DNA of 64,000 nt, from positions 1 to 64,000 of the forward strand of contig NZ_PHRF01000041.1 in assembly GCF_004151105.1 (NCBI RefSeq), written 5' to 3'. Within the stretch, counting starts at the first letter, position 1; every line of letters starts with the position of its first letter. The notes beneath the pieces were generated by a model that saw only the letters and a list, made by a program, of their open reading frames with translations, searched no databases and was not told the origin of the DNA. The position numbers and the translations under genes were made by a program. This stretch comes from Streptomyces sp. L-9-10. Lineage in GTDB: Bacteria > Actinomycetota > Actinomycetes > Streptomycetales > Streptomycetaceae. Positions 7,017 through 15,205 of this stretch are shown here, in pieces.

Positions 7017-8156
7017 GTGCGTGCACACCGAACACCAGCCCAGCGGGCCGCTGAACAGGACAAGGACCGCCGTGCGGCCGTGCCCATCACCCCGGCTCAG
7101 CGGATGCTGGCACTACAGCGCTCGGTGGGCAACGCGGCCGTGTGCCGTGCCGTGGAGGAGGAGCGGCACGTGCACGCGGCGGGCTGCGGCCACGACCAGG
7201 TCGTGCAGCGCCGGTCGGCCGTGCACGAGGTGCTGCGTTCGCCGGGGCGGCCGCTGGACGCGCCGGTGCGCGAGGAGATGGAGGCCCGGCACGACGGTGC
7301 CGACTTCGGCGGGGTGCGCGTCCACACCGACTCCGCGGCCATGGACTCGGCGGCGGAGATCGGTGCGAAGGCGTACACCTCCGGCTCTCACGTGGTGTGG
7401 GACGGCCGGGACAAGCACACCCTCGCCCATGAGCTGACCCATGTCATCCAGCAGAGCCGGGGTGTCGTGCCGGGTACGGACAACGGCTCGGGCCTGCGCG
7501 TCTCTGACCCCTCGGACTGGGCCGAACGCCAGGCGGAGGACACCGCCCGGCAGGTGATGACGGGCCCGGTGCCCGCGCTGCGGGCCATGCGGGACGAGAC
7601 CACGGCCGGGCGCGTTGCGGCGGCGGGCGCGACCTCCGTGCAGCGCATGGAACTGGCCACCAACCCGACGACCCTCACCGAGAGCGACTCCGACTACAGC
7701 TCGGAGGACGACCTCAGCGCCCAGGAGAAGCAACTGCCGGCACTCACGTCCGAGAGCGCCGTGGCGGCCGCGGTTGCGGCGGGCGGCGAGACGGTGGTCA
7801 CGCTGTGCCGGGGTGAAGATATGCCGAAGATTCGGGCGATGCAGCAGCAGAGTTCGGCTGGCGGCGCGGCCTCCGACTCGGCCACCCCCGCGCCCACTGC
7901 CGAACAGGCTGCGGCGCAGTTGGCCAGGGGCAGGCGCTACCCGGAGTTCACGACCTCGAGGTACACGGCACGGCAGTTCAGCCGGCAGGGACCGCGAGGC
8001 GTCGTGGTCGTCCGCATCAAGGCCAAGTACCTCATCAAGGGGTCCGAGCCCGAGGACGGTTGGGTCGCACTGCACAGTGCGCCGGTCGAGGTGATCGCCG
8101 TGGTCGACCGCAGTAAGGGCAAGTCGGCGTCGGGGAAAGCGGTCAACGCCTCCTGA
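7017..8156 (+). CDS. DUF4157 (eCIS-core) protein with possible ADP-ribosyltransferase-like tail
   Basis: A 379-residue protein. After a basic N-terminus comes the DUF4157 domain (about residues 65-150): LRSPGRPLDAPVREEMEARH, then FGGVRVHTDSAAM and the metal-site motif HELTH at 138-142. This domain marks cargo proteins of extracellular contractile injection systems and related bacteriocins. The C-terminal region (about 255-365) has an arginine in CRGED (Arg265), TTS near 312-314, and a late acidic strand (GSEPEDGWVALHSAPVEV). Their order recalls the R/STS/E arrangement of ADP-ribosyltransferases, but that is inference. The GTG at 7017 is preceded by GAAGGGG. No sheath, tube or baseplate gene is nearby, so any injection system is elsewhere. 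Confidence 0.8.
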   Translation: MRAHRTPAQRAAEQDKDRRAAVPITPAQRMLALQRSVGNAAVCRAVEEERHVHAAGCGHDQVVQRRSAVHEVLRSPGRPLDAPVREEMEARHDGADFGGVRVHTDSAAMDSAAEIGAKAYTSGSHVVWDGRDKHTLAHELTHVIQQSRGVVPGTDNGSGLRVSDPSDWAERQAEDTARQVMTGPVPALRAMRDETTAGRVAAAGATSVQRMELATNPTTLTESDSDYSSEDDLSAQEKQLPALTSESAVAAAVAAGGETVVTLCRGEDMPKIRAMQQQSSAGGAASDSATPAPTAEQAAAQLARGRRYPEFTTSRYTARQFSRQGPRGVVVVRIKAKYLIKGSEPEDGWVALHSAPVEVIAVVDRSKGKSASGKAVNAS

Positions 8157-8256
8157 GCAGCTCAGCCGGGCCGCCCGGCGGACCGTAGGGGCAGGCCGTC
8201 CGACCCCTTTCCGTGCTTCCGGATCTCTTCAAGGAGGCAACCAGGTCGAGCGGGTT

Positions 8257-8590
8257 TCATTGCGAGGGCTGCTCGGCGGCCTGCTGCAGCAGGGCCAGTG
8301 CTGAGTCTGCGTAGCGCATCGCGGTCTTCTCGTCGAGCCCGAAGACCTCCGCGAGGTGGAGTGGGTCAGGGCCTTTGGCCATGGCTTCTTCGAGCCAGGA
8401 CCTGCATCTGATCCAGGTGCCCGACGTCCCCGCGGATGGTGCCGTCCGCCAGCCCTGCCGAGGCCCGTGCGAGGACGAACCCGGACAGGACGTCGGTCTC
8501 GAACCGCTCCAGCTCCTCCGCCGACGCGGGCGCCCAGTGCTCGCGCAGGTCCCGTACGACTGCCAGCGCCGCCAACCCGAGCCTCCTCAC
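8257..8590 (-). pseudogene. Tyrosine integrase remnant, internally deleted
   Basis: Two pieces of an integrase-like gene lie back to back in different frames. The upstream piece (8366-8590) contains ELERFETDVLSGFVLARASA and GLADGTIRGDVGHLDQ, the N-terminal core-binding helices. The downstream piece ends at the TGA at 8257-8259 and reads EEAMAKGPDPLHLAEVFGLD then EKTAMRYADSALALL, a C-terminal tail common in Streptomyces integrases. The catalytic domain between them is gone and the junction near 8366-8400 is frameshifted. It is a dead relic, the second internally collapsed recombination gene in the first 9 kb. Confidence 0.65.
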
Positions 8591-8800
8591 CTTCGACCCG
8601 ACTGCGGATCGGTCGGACGAGATGAGAATGCTTCGGGAATCCCGAAGTTACGTCACAGGCCAGCAGAGCACACGAAGGAGGAAGAACCCCCCGGCCACAG
8701 GGGCAGGGGCTCGGCCGGGCTCAGGAGAACTCACGGGATGTCGCACACTCCCCGAGGCGTCCCGTACTCCTCCGGGAGTACGCCTGATCACCCCGCCCGG

Positions 8801-8832
8801 CTGACGCCCGGAACGCGCCGCCGGTTTAGCGT
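8801..8832 (+). promoter_or_regulatory. Promoter of the histidine kinase gene
   Basis: CTGACG (8801-8806) is a candidate -35 element. TTTAGC/TAGCGT (8825-8832) is a candidate -10, with an 18-20 bp spacer depending on which hexamer is used. The -10 ends seven bases before the ATG at 8840, which predicts a leaderless transcript. Confidence 0.5.
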
Positions 8833-8839
8833 GACCGCT

Positions 8840-10183
8840 ATGGAAGAGCAGCACAGCCGCCGGGGCCGGTGGCGGGAAGGGAGCCGGGCCGGGGGCCGGG
8901 GCGCCGACGGCCCCCACTGCCGGCGCACCGGTCCTCCCTGGGCGCGCGGCGTCGGCCACCGGCCGTACGACGGGCCTCTCCGGGGACAGGACGGACCGCC
9001 GTCCCGGCTGGACGGGGCACGCCGTCCCGGCCGCCGCCCCGGCGGCAGGAGAGGCCGGCTGCCCTGGCGGTCCACCCTGTTCCTGGCCGTCTTCGTCCTG
9101 GCGGGGACCGCCTTCGCCGCCGCCGACCAGCCCGATCGGCAGCCCCTGGACGTCTACGCGCGGCTGCTGCTGCTCGCCGGTCCCGCGCTGCTGCTGTTCC
9201 GCCGGAAGCACCCCGTCGTCGTTGTCTTCGGGGTCTGGGCGACCGCGCTCGTGTACTTCGCCGCCGGTTATCCGTACGGACCTGTCTTCGTCACCGTCGC
9301 GCTCGCCTGCTTCGCCGCGATCGTCACGGGTCACCGGCAGGCGGCCTGGTGGGCGGTCGGCACGCTCTGGGCGGGGCATCTGCTGATCGTGCACTGGCTC
9401 TACCGCTGGCTGCCCCCGGCCCACGACCGGCCCGCGCCCTGGGGAGAACAACTGGTCATCGCGGCCTTCGTGCTCGCCCTCTGCGCGGCCTCCGAACTCG
9501 TACGGCTACGCCGTGAACAGTGGGCCAGGGAAGGCGCCGAGCGTGCGGTGGCCAAGAAGCGCCGGGAGAACGAGGAGCGGCTGCGGATCGCCCGTGAGCT
9601 GCACGACGTACTGGCCCACTCCATCTCGGTCATCAACGTCCAGGCGGGCGTGGGGCTGGCCCTGCTCGACTCCGATCCCGAGCAGGCCCGCACCGCCCTC
9701 ACCACGATCAAGGCGGCGAGCAAGGAGGCACTCGGCGAGGTACGGCAGGTCCTCGACACCCTCAGAACGCCCGGCGACGCCCCGCGCGCCCCCGCCCCGG
9801 GCCTCGACCGGCTGCCCGAGCTGGTCGAACAGGCCGCGAGTGCCGGACTGGCCGTCGACATCCGACGGGACGGGGAACGGGCGGCGCTGCCGCCCGGCAT
9901 CGATCTGGCCGCCTTCCGGATCATCCAGGAGGCGCTGACCAACGTGGTGCGCCACTCCGGGTCCCGTACGGCCGAGATCGGCCTCGGTTACGCGCCCGAG
10001 CTGCTGGAGCTGCGTATAGACGACGCGGGCCCGGCCACCGGCGGCGACACGGGCGGCGGCGGCAACGGTCTGGTCGGCATGCGCGAGCGGGCCGCCGCGC
10101 TCGGTGGCACGATCGAGGCCGGCCCGCGTCCGGACGGCGGTTTCCGCGTACGGGCCACGCTCCCGCTGCGCCCCGGAGACTGA
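8840..10183 (+). CDS. NarL/DesK-type sensor histidine kinase
   Basis: A 447-residue kinase with an unusually arginine- and glycine-rich cytoplasmic N-terminus of about 75 residues, then five or six membrane helices (about 78-225). A HisKA_3 dimerisation domain follows, with the phosphoacceptor His255 in ARELHDVLAHSISVINVQAG. The HATPase domain shows EALTNVVRHSG and GGNGLVGMRERAAALGGTIE. Little extracytoplasmic sequence is present, so it probably senses a membrane or envelope signal. The response regulator gene 110 bp downstream completes a two-component system. The start at 8840 follows the -10 box by seven bases; a frame extending back to 8375 crosses the integrase relic and is rejected. Confidence 0.9.
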   Translation: MEEQHSRRGRWREGSRAGGRGADGPHCRRTGPPWARGVGHRPYDGPLRGQDGPPSRLDGARRPGRRPGGRRGRLPWRSTLFLAVFVLAGTAFAAADQPDRQPLDVYARLLLLAGPALLLFRRKHPVVVVFGVWATALVYFAAGYPYGPVFVTVALACFAAIVTGHRQAAWWAVGTLWAGHLLIVHWLYRWLPPAHDRPAPWGEQLVIAAFVLALCAASELVRLRREQWAREGAERAVAKKRRENEERLRIARELHDVLAHSISVINVQAGVGLALLDSDPEQARTALTTIKAASKEALGEVRQVLDTLRTPGDAPRAPAPGLDRLPELVEQAASAGLAVDIRRDGERAALPPGIDLAAFRIIQEALTNVVRHSGSRTAEIGLGYAPELLELRIDDAGPATGGDTGGGGNGLVGMRERAAALGGTIEAGPRPDGGFRVRATLPLRPGD

Positions 10184-10224
10184 ACACCCGGCGTCCGGAA
10201 GCGGCCCGCACACGCCAGGGCCGG

Positions 10225-10268
10225 AACACCCAGGGCCTGAGCCGAGCTTGAACACCCAGGGCCTGAGC
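10225..10268. repeat. Two direct 18-bp repeats
   Basis: AACACCCAGGGCCTGAGC occurs perfectly at 10225-10242 and 10251-10268, with partial copies on both sides (GAACACCCGG, AGGGCCTGAAC). It fills the gap between kinase and response regulator. It could be replication slippage, or a binding array for the regulator. Confidence 0.6.
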
Positions 10269-10293
10269 AGGGCCTGAACGCCAAGGAGACACC

Positions 10294-10959
10294 GTGATCC
10301 GTGTACTGCTCGCCGACGACCAGTCGCTCGTACGCGCCGGCTTCCGCGCGCTGCTCGCCGCCCAGCCGGACATCGAGGTCGCGGGCGAGGCGGCGGACGG
10401 CGAGGAGGCGCTGCGACGGGTGCGTGAACTGAGCCCCGATGTGGTGCTGATGGACATCAGGATGCCGCTGCTCGACGGGCTCGCCGCGACCCGCGGGATC
10501 ACCGAGGACGGCCGGCTCGACCAGGTGAAGGTGGTCATGCTCACCACCTTCGAACTCGACGAGTACGTCTTCGAGGCGATCCGTTCCGGCGCCTCCGGCT
10601 TTCTCGTCAAGGACACCGAACCGGAGGAACTGCTGCGCGCGGTGCGGGCGGTGGTGGAGGGGGACGCGCTGCTGTCCCCGGGGGTCACCCGTCGGCTCAT
10701 CGCGGAGTTCGCGTCCCGCTCCAAGGCGCCGACGGGCCTCGCGGAACTGGCGGTACTCACCGAGCGGGAGCGGGAGGTGATGGCCCTGGTCGGGATCGGG
10801 CTCTCCAACGAGGAGATCGCCCGCAGGCTGGTCGTCAGCCCGCTCACGGCCAAGACACATGTCAGCAGGACGATGGTGAAGCTGGGCGCCCGCGACCGGG
10901 CCCAACTGGTCGTCCTCGCCTATGAGTCGGGGCTGGTACGGCCGGGCTGGCTCGGCTGA
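10294..10959 (+). CDS. LuxR/NarL-family response regulator
   Basis: A 221-residue regulator. The receiver domain (1-118) has acidic residues Asp8 and Asp9, the phosphorylation site Asp54 in VVLMDIRMP, the switch threonine in MLTTFELDEYVF, and a conserved lysine in FLVKDTEPEE. The C-terminal LuxR helix-turn-helix (about 150-210) reads LTEREREVMALVGIGLSNEE followed by IARRLVVSPLTAKTHVSRTM. It is the partner of the kinase encoded upstream. The GTG start has AAGGAGA eight bases before it. Its last 40 bp overlap the end of the convergent DUF6332 gene, so antisense interference between the two transcripts is possible. Confidence 0.95.
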   Translation: MIRVLLADDQSLVRAGFRALLAAQPDIEVAGEAADGEEALRRVRELSPDVVLMDIRMPLLDGLAATRGITEDGRLDQVKVVMLTTFELDEYVFEAIRSGASGFLVKDTEPEELLRAVRAVVEGDALLSPGVTRRLIAEFASRSKAPTGLAELAVLTEREREVMALVGIGLSNEEIARRLVVSPLTAKTHVSRTMVKLGARDRAQLVVLAYESGLVRPGWLG

Positions 10960-11249
10960 CCGGCCCGCGTCTCCGGTCGCCGTCCCGGGAGTTGTCCTGT
11001 CGGGCCCCGGCCGGGGCGCGGGAAGCGCCACAGGACCTGGACGACGCGCGCCACGAACGCGAGACACGCGGCGACGGCGGCGACGCTCCGGAGCGCGTCG
11101 GGCAGGTCGAAGTACCACGCGGGTCCCGCGATGACGCCGTACACCAGCGCCGCCGCGAACGCACCCGTCAGTACGGCGAAGCCGATCTCGACCGTGATGG
11201 CGTCCCGTTCGGCGTCGCTGCGCGTGGTCCCCGCGATCCGCTTCCCCAT
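10920..11249 (-). CDS. DUF6332 family membrane protein
   Basis: A 109-residue protein with the pattern of the Streptomyces family DUF6332: MGKRIAGTTRSDAERDAITV, then a helix (about 21-44), the linker GPAWYFDLPDALRSV, and a second helix (about 56-75) ending VLWRF. The C-terminal 30 residues are proline- and arginine-rich and lie over the 3' end of the response regulator gene on the other strand, so the family part may end near residue 77. Function is unknown; it is a small two-helix inner membrane protein. Confidence 0.75.
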   Translation of the reverse strand: MGKRIAGTTRSDAERDAITVEIGFAVLTGAFAAALVYGVIAGPAWYFDLPDALRSVAAVAACLAFVARVVQVLWRFPRPGRGPTGQLPGRRPETRAGQPSQPGRTSPDS

Positions 11250-11309
11250 GGTCCGAGTCTGACCTCGCCCGTGGCCCGGGGCAAGACGCCACCCGGGGAC
11301 GGGACGCGG

Positions 11310-12065
11310 TCAGACGGCGGATCTCTCGCGCCAGAGCCGGGCGGTTTCCGGATCGCCGGTGAGGGTGAGGGCGCCCGGCGGCAGCCGGTTCCAGAGCGCC
11401 AGATAGAGCCGCTCGGCGGGACCGGCCATTTCGCAGTCCGCGGGGCCCTCCGCGGTGCGGTCGGTACGCGGAGGCCCGGCGGAGATCCGTACCGTCCAGA
11501 CGTCGTCCGTGTCCGTCGTCCGTACGCGCAACACCCGCGGTGCGTCGGACCGTACCCGGCTGCGTTCGCGGCCGTGGAAGCCGGTGAGCAGCTCGTCGAT
11601 GCCGTCCGCCGCCAGACCGGTGCCCAGCGGAGGGGCCGCCGTGTCCCGGACCGGCCCGAGCGCGGAGTGCGCGTCCACGCGGTGGACCGCCGTCTCGTGC
11701 GCCTGCCGCCGGGCCCAGAACGCGAGCGGTGTGGGCGCGGGCAGGAAGGTCCAGCAGGTCAGTCCGGCGGGCGCTTCGGCCAGCGCGGCCACCAGCAGAG
11801 CGTGTGCCTCCCGGTACCACTCGACGAGCGTGTCCCCGTCGAGATCAGGCTCGGCTTCGGGGCGGCGGGGATTGAGCTGCCCGTTCGTCACGAAGCCCGT
11901 CGCCCAGCGGTGGACGGTGCCCGCGTGCCGCAGCAGATCGCGGATCCGCCAGTCGGGACAGGTCGGCACCGGCGCGTCCGTACCGGCCTCGGCCGCCGCG
12001 TCGGCCAGGGAACGGCCGTCGCGGGCAAGGCAGATCAGGTGTTCAGCGGTCTCCACGCCCCGCAT
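11310..12065 (-). CDS. Maleylpyruvate isomerase family mycothiol-dependent enzyme
   Basis: A 251-residue protein of the DinB-like mycothiol-dependent enzyme family. The N-terminal four-helix domain contains VPTCPDWRIRDLLRHAGTVH, where the aspartate, the tryptophan and the histidine of HAGTVHRW are the family signature, and a later QAHETAVHRVDAHSAL supplies further metal-binding histidines. The C-terminal domain (about 150-250) ends in the typical GDPETARLWRE. Such proteins use mycothiol, the actinobacterial thiol, for isomerisation or detoxification. The substrate here is not known. The start at 12065 is the methionine that aligns with family N-termini; the upstream extension to 12278 overlaps another gene. 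Confidence 0.85.
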   Translation of the reverse strand: MRGVETAEHLICLARDGRSLADAAAEAGTDAPVPTCPDWRIRDLLRHAGTVHRWATGFVTNGQLNPRRPEAEPDLDGDTLVEWYREAHALLVAALAEAPAGLTCWTFLPAPTPLAFWARRQAHETAVHRVDAHSALGPVRDTAAPPLGTGLAADGIDELLTGFHGRERSRVRSDAPRVLRVRTTDTDDVWTVRISAGPPRTDRTAEGPADCEMAGPAERLYLALWNRLPPGALTLTGDPETARLWRERSAV

Positions 12066-12079
12066 TGTGCCAGTCGGCG

Positions 12080-12427
12080 TCAGGCCCCGTGGGGGTGCGC
12101 CGACCCCTGCGTGTGACGGAGCAGCCGTACGAACGCCCCGATGGCCGCCGCCTGGATCAGCACCGAGAGCACCAGCGCCGGATAGAGGAAGCCGGCGGAC
12201 TCCGCGACCGCGTCGCCGACCAGCCCGCCGCCGACGAAGAACGCGAAGATGGTCGGCGCGGCGAGGAAGAACAGCCACACCCCGGCGAACGAGGCGTCCT
12301 GGTGCTGTACGAAAAGGGTGTCGACCGCGACGAACACCGTCACCGCCGCGACCAGGCCGAGATAGACCTGCGACGCGCGATTGCCGAAGGTCAGCCGCGC
12401 GAGTCCGGTCAGCCGTCCTGAGTTCAT
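12080..12427 (-). CDS. Small membrane protein, SCO4225-like
   Basis: A 115-residue protein with three or four hydrophobic helices. The segment VDTLFVQHQDASFAGVWLFF followed by LAAPTIFAF matches my memory of the SCO4225 family of Streptomyces membrane proteins. The start codon at 12427 follows GGGGAGACAGAGC on the minus strand. It is 12 bp upstream of, and collinear with, the mycothiol enzyme gene, so the two may be cotranscribed. A short palindrome GAGTACGGCTACTC sits about 65 bp upstream (12490-12503). No function is established. Confidence 0.7.
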   Translation of the reverse strand: MNSGRLTGLARLTFGNRASQVYLGLVAAVTVFVAVDTLFVQHQDASFAGVWLFFLAAPTIFAFFVGGGLVGDAVAESAGFLYPALVLSVLIQAAAIGAFVRLLRHTQGSAHPHGA

Positions 12428-12522
12428 TGCTCTGTCTCCCCTGAAGTGGTTGTCCCCTCCAGGGTGGTTCTGTCCGAACGGATGTGCCTGAGTACGGCTA
12501 CTCATCCGTCGGTCGTGCTCAC

Positions 12523-13794
12523 TCAGGCCGGCCGCGCGGACTCCGCGGGGTCCGCCGACGCGTTCCGCGCGGAGTAGCCGATGAGCGCGGCGGCGCCCGC
12601 CAGCAGGGCCACCGTGGTCAGCGCGAGAGGCAGCGTGAACCAGTCGGCGAGAAAACCGATCGCGGGCGGCCCCAGCAGCATCCCGCCGTACCCCAGCGTC
12701 GAGGCGGCGGCGACCCCGCCGGGCCCTGCCAGCGCCCCCGCCCGGCCGATGGCCACGGGGAAGATGTTGGCGAGGCCGAGACCGGCCACGGCGAAGCCGG
12801 CCAGAGCCAGCGATGCGCTGGGCGCGAGAGCGCCGACCAGCATGCCGAGCGCGGCCGTGACGCCGCCCGCGACCAGGGCGCGGGTCTGGCCGAGGCGCTC
12901 CAGCAGAGCCGTACCGGACAGCCGTCCCGCCGTCATGGCGAGGGCGAAGAGCGAGTAACCGGCCGCCGCCAGACCGGGGGTGGCGCCCAGGTCCTGGGTG
13001 AGATGGAGCGCGCTCCAGTCGGCCATCGCACCCTCGCCGTAGGCCGTGCACAGGGCGATCACACCGAAGAGGACGACCAGGCGCCGGGTGCGTCCGTCGA
13101 GCCGCCGCGGCCCGGCCGCCGTCCCCTTCACGGTCTCCGCCGGCTCGCGCTCCCGCTCCGTACCCTCCGGAACGGGCGCGTGGTGCCGGAGCAGCGCGGG
13201 GCCGGTGACGGCGGTGACGAGCAGACCGGTGCCGGTCAGGAGCGAGAGATGGACGGCGGGGGAGAGGCCGCCCGCGACCAGCCCGCCCAGACCCGCCCCG
13301 ATCATGCCGCCGAGGCTGAACGCGGCGTGGAAGCTGGAGATGACCGGGCGCCGCAGGGCGGCCACGAGATCGACGGCCGCGCTGTTCATCGCGACGTTCA
13401 GCCCGCCGTACGCGGCGCCGAAGACCAGCAGTACCAGCCCGAGCGTGAGGGCCGAGTGCGTCTGCGGCGGCAGCACGATACTCAGCGAGAGCAGTACGGC
13501 ACACACCACCGTCACCGGATGGCTGCCGAAGCGCCGGCAGAGCCGGCCGGTGAACACCATCGTCACGACGGCGCCCGCGGAGACGCCGAGCAGCGCGAGT
13601 CCGAGGGCGCTCGCCGAGGCCCCGGTCTGCTCCTTGATGGCGGGGATACGGACCACCCAGCCGGCGAACATGAAACCGTCGAGGGCGAAGAACACGGTCA
13701 GCGCGATGCGGAGGCGGGACAGCGAGGACCGGGAGCCAGGTTCTCCGTCGCGCCCTCCCGAGAGGACCGTCCTTACTTTGTTTAGGTGCGGCAC
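12523..13794 (-). CDS. MFS transporter, YbjJ/FucP-like
   Basis: A 423-residue major facilitator with about 12 helices. The first pair is joined by FAGWVVRIPAIKEQTGASAS, and the loop after helix 2 has GRLCRRFGSHPV, the MFS loop motif. NVAMNSAAVDL and SSFHAAFSLGGMIGAGLGG are typical of YbjJ/YdeE-type transporters, which include sugar importers and exporters. The GTG at 13794 lies six bases after a TATGCT -10, so the message is probably leaderless. The start codon sits inside an inverted repeat shared with the divergent ROK regulator gene, which probably represses this transporter. Together they suggest uptake of a sugar or sugar-like compound. Confidence 0.88.
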   Translation of the reverse strand: MPHLNKVRTVLSGGRDGEPGSRSSLSRLRIALTVFFALDGFMFAGWVVRIPAIKEQTGASASALGLALLGVSAGAVVTMVFTGRLCRRFGSHPVTVVCAVLLSLSIVLPPQTHSALTLGLVLLVFGAAYGGLNVAMNSAAVDLVAALRRPVISSFHAAFSLGGMIGAGLGGLVAGGLSPAVHLSLLTGTGLLVTAVTGPALLRHHAPVPEGTEREREPAETVKGTAAGPRRLDGRTRRLVVLFGVIALCTAYGEGAMADWSALHLTQDLGATPGLAAAGYSLFALAMTAGRLSGTALLERLGQTRALVAGGVTAALGMLVGALAPSASLALAGFAVAGLGLANIFPVAIGRAGALAGPGGVAAASTLGYGGMLLGPPAIGFLADWFTLPLALTTVALLAGAAALIGYSARNASADPAESARPA

Positions 13795-13799
13795 AAAGT
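13775..13799. promoter_or_regulatory. Candidate ROK operator over the MFS start
   Basis: ACTTTGT (13775-13781) and ACAAAGT (13793-13799) form an inverted repeat with an 11-base spacer. It covers the start codon and the start of transcription predicted from the TATGCT box (13801-13806) of the MFS gene. A:T-rich half-sites stand out in this DNA. ROK repressors bind repeats of this kind, and the adjacent ROK gene is the natural candidate. Confidence 0.65.
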
Positions 13800-13911
13800 G
13801 AGCATAGGGGCCCTGGCCCGTGCTCACAAGCCGCCGGTGGCGCCCCGCGGGCCGTCGGCAGTGCCCGACGGACCGTCGGCACGGGGCGCGGATCATGGGA
13901 GACTCGCCCCC

Positions 13912-15129
13912 ATGAACGGCAAGGGGACGACCGCCCGGACGAGGCTGGAGAGAGGCCGCGGCGCACTCGGTCCGGCACTGGAACTGGTGCACACCGGCCG
14001 TGCGCCCACCCGCGCGGTGCTGACCGCGGAGCTGGGAGTCACCCGCGCCACCGCGGGCGCGGTCGCCGCGGAGCTGGAGGCCCTCGGTCTGATCCGGGTC
14101 GACTCACGTCCCGGCGCCGGCGCCGGTTCCCAGGGCAGGCCCTCGCACCGGCTGTCCGTCGACGACACGGGGCCCGTCGCGCTCGCCGCGCAGGTCCACG
14201 CGGACGGCTTCCGGGCCGCGTTGGTCGGGCTCGGCGGCCGGATCGTCGCCACCGCTCCCGTGCGCGGTACGGTCACCGCGGATCCGGCGCAGATCCTCGG
14301 GGAGGTCGTCGAGGCCGGGGCGGGGCTGCTGCGGACCACCGGGCTGCGCTGCGTCGGCGCGGGCCTCGCCGTACCGTCGGCCGTCGCCGAGCCGGAGGGC
14401 ACGGCGCTCAACCCCCTGCATCTCGCCTGGCCCGCCGGGGCGCCGGTGCGGGAGATCTTCGCCGAGCGGGTACGCGCGGCGGGCATCGAGGGCCCCGCGT
14501 TCACCGGCAACGACGTCAACCTCGCCGCGCTCGCCGAGCACCGGCACGGCGCGGGGCGCGGCGCCCAGCATCTGCTCTGTGTCGCGACCGGACACCGGGG
14601 GGTGGGCGGCGCGCTGGTGCTCGACGGCCGGCTGCACACCGGCAGTGCGGGCCTCGCCCTGGAAGTCGGCCATCTCACGGTCAACCCCGAGGGCCGCCCC
14701 TGCTATTGCGGCAGCAAGGGCTGTCTCGATGTCGAGGCCGACCCGCTCGCCTTCCTGACCGCGGCCGGCCGCGCCCCCGGCCCGGAGGTCTCGCTGCTCC
14801 AGCAGGCCCGCGACCTGCTCCGCACGGAGCACGCGGACCCCGCCGTACGACGGGCCACCGAGGAACTGATCGACCGGCTGGGGCTCGGGCTCGCGGGGCT
14901 GGTCAATATCCTCAACCCCGACCGCATCATCCTGGGCGGCCTCCACCGGGAACTGCTCGACGCCGACCCGGAACGGCTGCGCGCCGTCGTCGCGGACCGC
15001 AGTCTGTGGGGCCGTAGCGGCGGCGTACCCATCCTGCCCTGCACCCTCGACCACAACAGCCTGGTGGGCGCGGCCGAGGTGGCGTGGCAGCCGGTGCTGG
15101 ACGATCCGCTCGGCGCGCTGGCCCCCTGA
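13912..15129 (+). CDS. ROK family transcriptional regulator
   Basis: A 405-residue repressor-type ROK protein. A winged helix occupies about residues 18-75 (LTAELGVTRATAGAVAAELE then ALGLIRV), followed by a two-lobed sugar-kinase-like domain. The zinc motif CYCGSKGC is at 264-271, and GHLTVNPEGRPC and NPDRIILGG are family signatures. The kinase-like glycine motif is weak (CVATGHRGVGGALVLDG), consistent with a regulator and not an active kinase. It diverges from the MFS gene 118 bp away, with an inverted repeat over the transporter start, so it probably senses the transported sugar and controls uptake. The ATG at 13912 lacks a strong ribosome site. Confidence 0.9.
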   Translation: MNGKGTTARTRLERGRGALGPALELVHTGRAPTRAVLTAELGVTRATAGAVAAELEALGLIRVDSRPGAGAGSQGRPSHRLSVDDTGPVALAAQVHADGFRAALVGLGGRIVATAPVRGTVTADPAQILGEVVEAGAGLLRTTGLRCVGAGLAVPSAVAEPEGTALNPLHLAWPAGAPVREIFAERVRAAGIEGPAFTGNDVNLAALAEHRHGAGRGAQHLLCVATGHRGVGGALVLDGRLHTGSAGLALEVGHLTVNPEGRPCYCGSKGCLDVEADPLAFLTAAGRAPGPEVSLLQQARDLLRTEHADPAVRRATEELIDRLGLGLAGLVNILNPDRIILGGLHRELLDADPERLRAVVADRSLWGRSGGVPILPCTLDHNSLVGAAEVAWQPVLDDPLGALAP

Positions 15130-15205
15130 CCGTGGGCCGTTCGGGTGGTCCGGGTGCTTCGGGAAGCGGCGCCTTCGCCGGAACGCCGCCGGCGGCCGGT
15201 CACGG

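Noticed and set aside
7017..8156. Reading the DUF4157 HELTH motif as a working secreted metalloprotease
   Set aside because: There is no signal peptide and the downstream glutamate needed for zinc binding is not clear; the domain more often marks injection-system cargo.
8375..8839. N-terminal extension of the histidine kinase
   Set aside because: It runs across the integrase relic and the promoter; the natural start at 8840 has a matching -10 box.
12080..13978. A single 632-codon minus-strand gene
   Set aside because: Only its last 115 codons (the SCO4225-like protein) are gene-like; the rest runs across the MFS gene in another frame.
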